Shown piece after piece: positions 3,302 through 5,929 of a stretch of 5,929 bases of DNA. Numbering within the stretch: position 1 is the stretch's first letter; every line of letters begins with the position of its first letter. Position numbers and translations under genes: made by a program. Under the pieces are notes generated by a model. The model saw nothing but the letters and a program-made list of their open reading frames with translations, searched no databases and was not told the DNA's origin. The DNA comes from Candidatus Altimarinota bacterium (GTDB taxonomy: Bacteria > Patescibacteriota > Gracilibacteria > UBA4473), in NCBI GenBank assembly GCA_026982915.1, contig JALWQU010000095.1, positions 1 to 5,929 on the forward strand, written 5' to 3'.

Positions 3302-5929
3302 TTATTTATCCATAAGCATTTTTTTGAGGAAGAATCCCGTATGAGAACCTTTTATTTCGCAGACTTCTTCGGGAAGCCCTACGCCCATGATTTCACCACC
3401 AAATTTTCCGCCATCAGGGCCAATGTCAATGAGGTAGTCACAGCATTTAATAACATCGAGATTATGCTCAATGACGAGTACCGAGTTTCCTTTATCGACC
3501 AAGGCTTGTAAAACGGTTAGGAGTTTTTTTACATCAGAAAAATGAAGCCCTGTTGTTGGCTCATCGAGCACATAAACCGTTTTTCCGGTTGATTTTTTCA
3601 TGAGTTCGCTGGCGAGTTTTACCCGTTGTGCTTCTCCACCAGAGAGCGTAGTCGCGCTTTGTCCGAGGAAAATATAGCCTAGTCCGACTTCGACAATAGC
3701 GTCTAATTTGTGCCGAATATTTGGGAAATTATCAAAAAATGCAGCGGCGTCTTCCACTGTCATATTAAGAACATCAGAAATAGATTTTCCTCGATAGGTA
3801 ACCTCAAGCGTCTCGTCGTTGTATCGTTTACCGTTACACTGCTCACAGGGAACATAAACATCGGGCAAGAAGTGCATTTCTATCTTTTTTATACCGTCAC
3901 CACTACAGGCTTCACATCGTCCTCCTTTTACATTAAAAGAAAATCGACCAGCATTGTAACCACGGAGTCGAGCTTCTGGCGTAGCGGCAAAAACATCTCG
4001 AATATCGGTGAAAACTTTCGTATAGGTGGCGGGGTTTGACCGAGGGGTTCTTCCGATCGCTGATTGATCGATAGATATGAGCTTATCAAGCTGATCAATG
4101 CCCTTGATTTCTTTATGTTTTCCCGATGGCTTTTTGGCTCTATTTAGGTCTCTGGCAAGCGTTGGAACGAGTATTTTATTGATAAGTGAACTTTTCCCTG
4201 AACCCGAAACACCGGTTATCCCGACAAAACAACCAAGGGGAATTTTTACATCGACTTTTTTGAGATTATTTTCTTCTGCACCAATGATTTCTAGCCAGCC
4301 AATAGGGACACGGCGTACTCGTGGAATGCGAATAGACTTTCGTCCAAAAAGGAAATCAGCCGTTTCAGATTTTATGTTTTTCATGCCTTCGAAATTCCCT
4401 GAATAAATAAGCTCCCCACCATGAATTCCTGCCTTTGGTCCAATTTCTACAATATGATCCGCCACACGCATCGTGTCTTCATCATGTTCGACAACGAGCA
4501 CAGTATTACCGATATCTCGGAGATGTTTGAGGGTTTCGATGAGACGGTCATTATCTTTTTGATGGAGTCCGATAGACGGTTCATCGAGGACATATAAAAC
4601 CCCTTGTAATTGTGAACCAATTTGAGTGGCCAGACGAATCCGTTGGGCTTCTCCTCCAGAAAGGGTATTGGCGGTTCTGGAAAGGGTTAAATAGGCGAGA
4701 CCTACATTTTCAAGAAAGGAAAGACGATCGCTGATTTCTTTTTGAATGGGGCGAATGATTTCTTCATTAGTATCACTTATTTCGATACTTTTTACCCAGT
4801 TTTTAGCGTCCGGAACAGCCATCTGACAGACATCAAAAATTATCTCATTCCCGACAAAAACATTCCGACCATATTCGTTGAGTCGAGCGCCTTTACAGGT
4901 CGTACAAGTAGCCTCAATCATAAATTCTTCTAATTTTTTTCGAAGCGCGTCTGATTCTGACTCGTTGAATCGTTTTTCGGTTTGTTTTATGATACCTTCA
5001 AATTTTGATTCCGTTGTGCGTCCAGAAAAAGCCCCTTTTAATTTGACGGTGAATTTTTCAGATCCGAATCCTTCAAATATTTTCTGAAGAATATCGGGTT
5101 TTATATTCCCCATAGGCTCGTTGATGGTGAACTTATATTTTTTACCAATTTCTTCTAGTATAGCGTGATACCAGGCTAGTGTGTTATGTCCGAGGCTTGC
5201 CCAGGGCATGATACCACCTTCCACAATGGAGAATTTGGGATTAATCGCTATGTCTTGATTTAATTCAAGTCGGTAACCAAGACCATGACAAGCTTCGCAG
5301 GCTCCGTGTGGGGAGTTAAAAGAAAAAAGTCGTGGCTCAATAGGCGGAAAAGAAAAGCCCGTTTCTGGGTCAGAAAGATTTTCGGAGAAAAGGTGATCGG
5401 TTTCGTCTTTTAGTCGATGGGCGATCAGGATTCCGTCTCCAAAATTTAACGCGGTTTCAATAGAGTCGATCAATCGAAGTCGATCATCATTTTTTTCTTC
5501 AATTTTAGTGCCATCAGAAAGTGTTTTTACTTTTTTGCTATAATCAGCTTTACTGAGACGATCAACCACAATTTCAATCGTGTGTTTTTTATTCGGATCG
5601 AGGTCAAAATCTTCATTAACAGTTTTGATATAGCCATCTACACGAAGACGCACAAACCCGGCTTTTTGAATTTTCTCAAAAATATCCAGATGTTCCCCCT
5701 TTTTTCCTCGAATCATCGGCGCCAAAAGCATAAACTTTTCCCCTTCTTCCCATGTATCAATATTATCCGCCATTTGAGAGGGCGTTTGTGATTGGAGTAA
5801 AGCGCCTGTTTTGGGATGACGAGGGGTTCCGATTTTAGCGAATAGAAGTCTCAAAAAATCATAGGTTTCGGTCACGGTTCCAACAGTTGATCGGGGATTT
5901 CTAGGGGCGGTTTTTTGGTCGATGGAGAT
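3302..5929 (-). CDS. uvrA: Excinuclease ABC subunit A (N-terminus outside window)
   Basis: UvrA is the dimeric ABC-type ATPase that finds bulky DNA lesions and loads UvrB in nucleotide excision repair. The frame stays open to the window edge, starting ISIDQKTAPRNPRSTVGTVTE, a hallmark near residue 85 of full-length UvrA. Roughly 80-90 residues, including the first Walker A, are therefore missing here and the GTG at 5875 is not the start. In the 875 visible residues: ABC signature 1 LSGGEAQR at 423, Walker B DEPSIGLHQ at 449, Walker A GVSGSGKSS at 573, signature 2 at 762, and DEPTTGLHF at 789. The C-terminal zinc finger is intact (Cys672, 675, 695, 698; C-x2-C-x19-C-x2-C). A middle CTTC lies at 342-345. 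The first zinc module keeps only Cys211 and Cys214; its first pair, CPIC in E. coli, is DPET at 187-190. It ends in TAA 44 bp before the pilin genes. Confidence 0.98.
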   Translation of the reverse strand: MSIDQKTAPRNPRSTVGTVTETYDFLRLLFAKIGTPRHPKTGALLQSQTPSQMADNIDTWEEGEKFMLLAPMIRGKKGEHLDIFEKIQKAGFVRLRVDGYIKTVNEDFDLDPNKKHTIEIVVDRLSKADYSKKVKTLSDGTKIEEKNDDRLRLIDSIETALNFGDGILIAHRLKDETDHLFSENLSDPETGFSFPPIEPRLFSFNSPHGACEACHGLGYRLELNQDIAINPKFSIVEGGIMPWASLGHNTLAWYHAILEEIGKKYKFTINEPMGNIKPDILQKIFEGFGSEKFTVKLKGAFSGRTTESKFEGIIKQTEKRFNESESDALRKKLEEFMIEATCTTCKGARLNEYGRNVFVGNEIIFDVCQMAVPDAKNWVKSIEISDTNEEIIRPIQKEISDRLSFLENVGLAYLTLSRTANTLSGGEAQRIRLATQIGSQLQGVLYVLDEPSIGLHQKDNDRLIETLKHLRDIGNTVLVVEHDEDTMRVADHIVEIGPKAGIHGGELIYSGNFEGMKNIKSETADFLFGRKSIRIPRVRRVPIGWLEIIGAEENNLKKVDVKIPLGCFVGITGVSGSGKSSLINKILVPTLARDLNRAKKPSGKHKEIKGIDQLDKLISIDQSAIGRTPRSNPATYTKVFTDIRDVFAATPEARLRGYNAGRFSFNVKGGRCEACSGDGIKKIEMHFLPDVYVPCEQCNGKRYNDETLEVTYRGKSISDVLNMTVEDAAAFFDNFPNIRHKLDAIVEVGLGYIFLGQSATTLSGGEAQRVKLASELMKKSTGKTVYVLDEPTTGLHFSDVKKLLTVLQALVDKGNSVLVIEHNLDVIKCCDYLIDIGPDGGKFGGEIMGVGLPEEVCEIKGSHTGFFLKKMLMDK

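Noticed and set aside
5873..5875. GTG as the uvrA start codon
   Set aside because: The frame remains open upstream and encodes the conserved UvrA segment ISIDQKTAPRNPRSTVGT, so the true start lies outside the window.

Overview
The window carries two groups of genes that converge on a shared terminator. It has moderate GC by eye, compact spacing, AT-rich coding and CPR-like protein flavour: short minor-pilin proteins with prepilin leaders, an archaeal-style sugar nucleotidyltransferase with a beta-helix tail, and a UvrA missing part of a zinc site. This suggests an uncultivated bacterium, possibly of the Candidate Phyla Radiation (for example the Peregrinibacteria side). That placement is an inference and no marker here proves it. 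The code is standard: TGA ends two genes, and about 1,700 sense codons contain no in-frame TGA. This argues against the TGA=Gly lineages Gracilibacteria and Absconditabacteria.

Layout. Positions 1-119 are a leader with a plausible sigma70-type promoter. Positions 120-1325 (+) encode a sugar-1-phosphate nucleotidyltransferase with a left-handed beta-helix acyltransferase-like tail (GlmU-like). Positions 1386-1427 form a symmetric bidirectional terminator. Positions 1490-1579 (-) are a complete tRNA-Ser(GGA) with encoded CCA. Positions 1594-1880 are a tandem array with a 119-bp period and about 2.4 copies, which fills the gap between the tRNA and the pilus genes. Positions 1885-2703 (-) encode a PilX/GspK-like minor pilin. 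Positions 2700-3257 (-) encode a PulJ/PilW-like prepilin, joined to the previous gene by an ATGA overlap. Positions 3302-5929 (-) encode UvrA, whose N-terminus lies beyond the window.

How they work together. The minus-strand order uvrA -> pulJ-like -> pilX-like -> repeat array -> tRNA-Ser -> terminator is tightly packed (44 bp, -4 bp, then the array) and could be one transcript. The two pilin-like proteins probably act together as minor pilins priming or capping a type IV pilus or competence pseudopilus. UvrA is the damage sensor of nucleotide excision repair. The GlmU-like enzyme is likely to supply an activated sugar for the cell envelope.

The most notable points are the structured 119-bp tandem repeat wedged between a pilin stop codon and a tRNA, and the replacement of the first cysteine pair of the first UvrA zinc module (CPIC -> DPET). 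I found no convincing new defence, mobile or CRISPR-type system.
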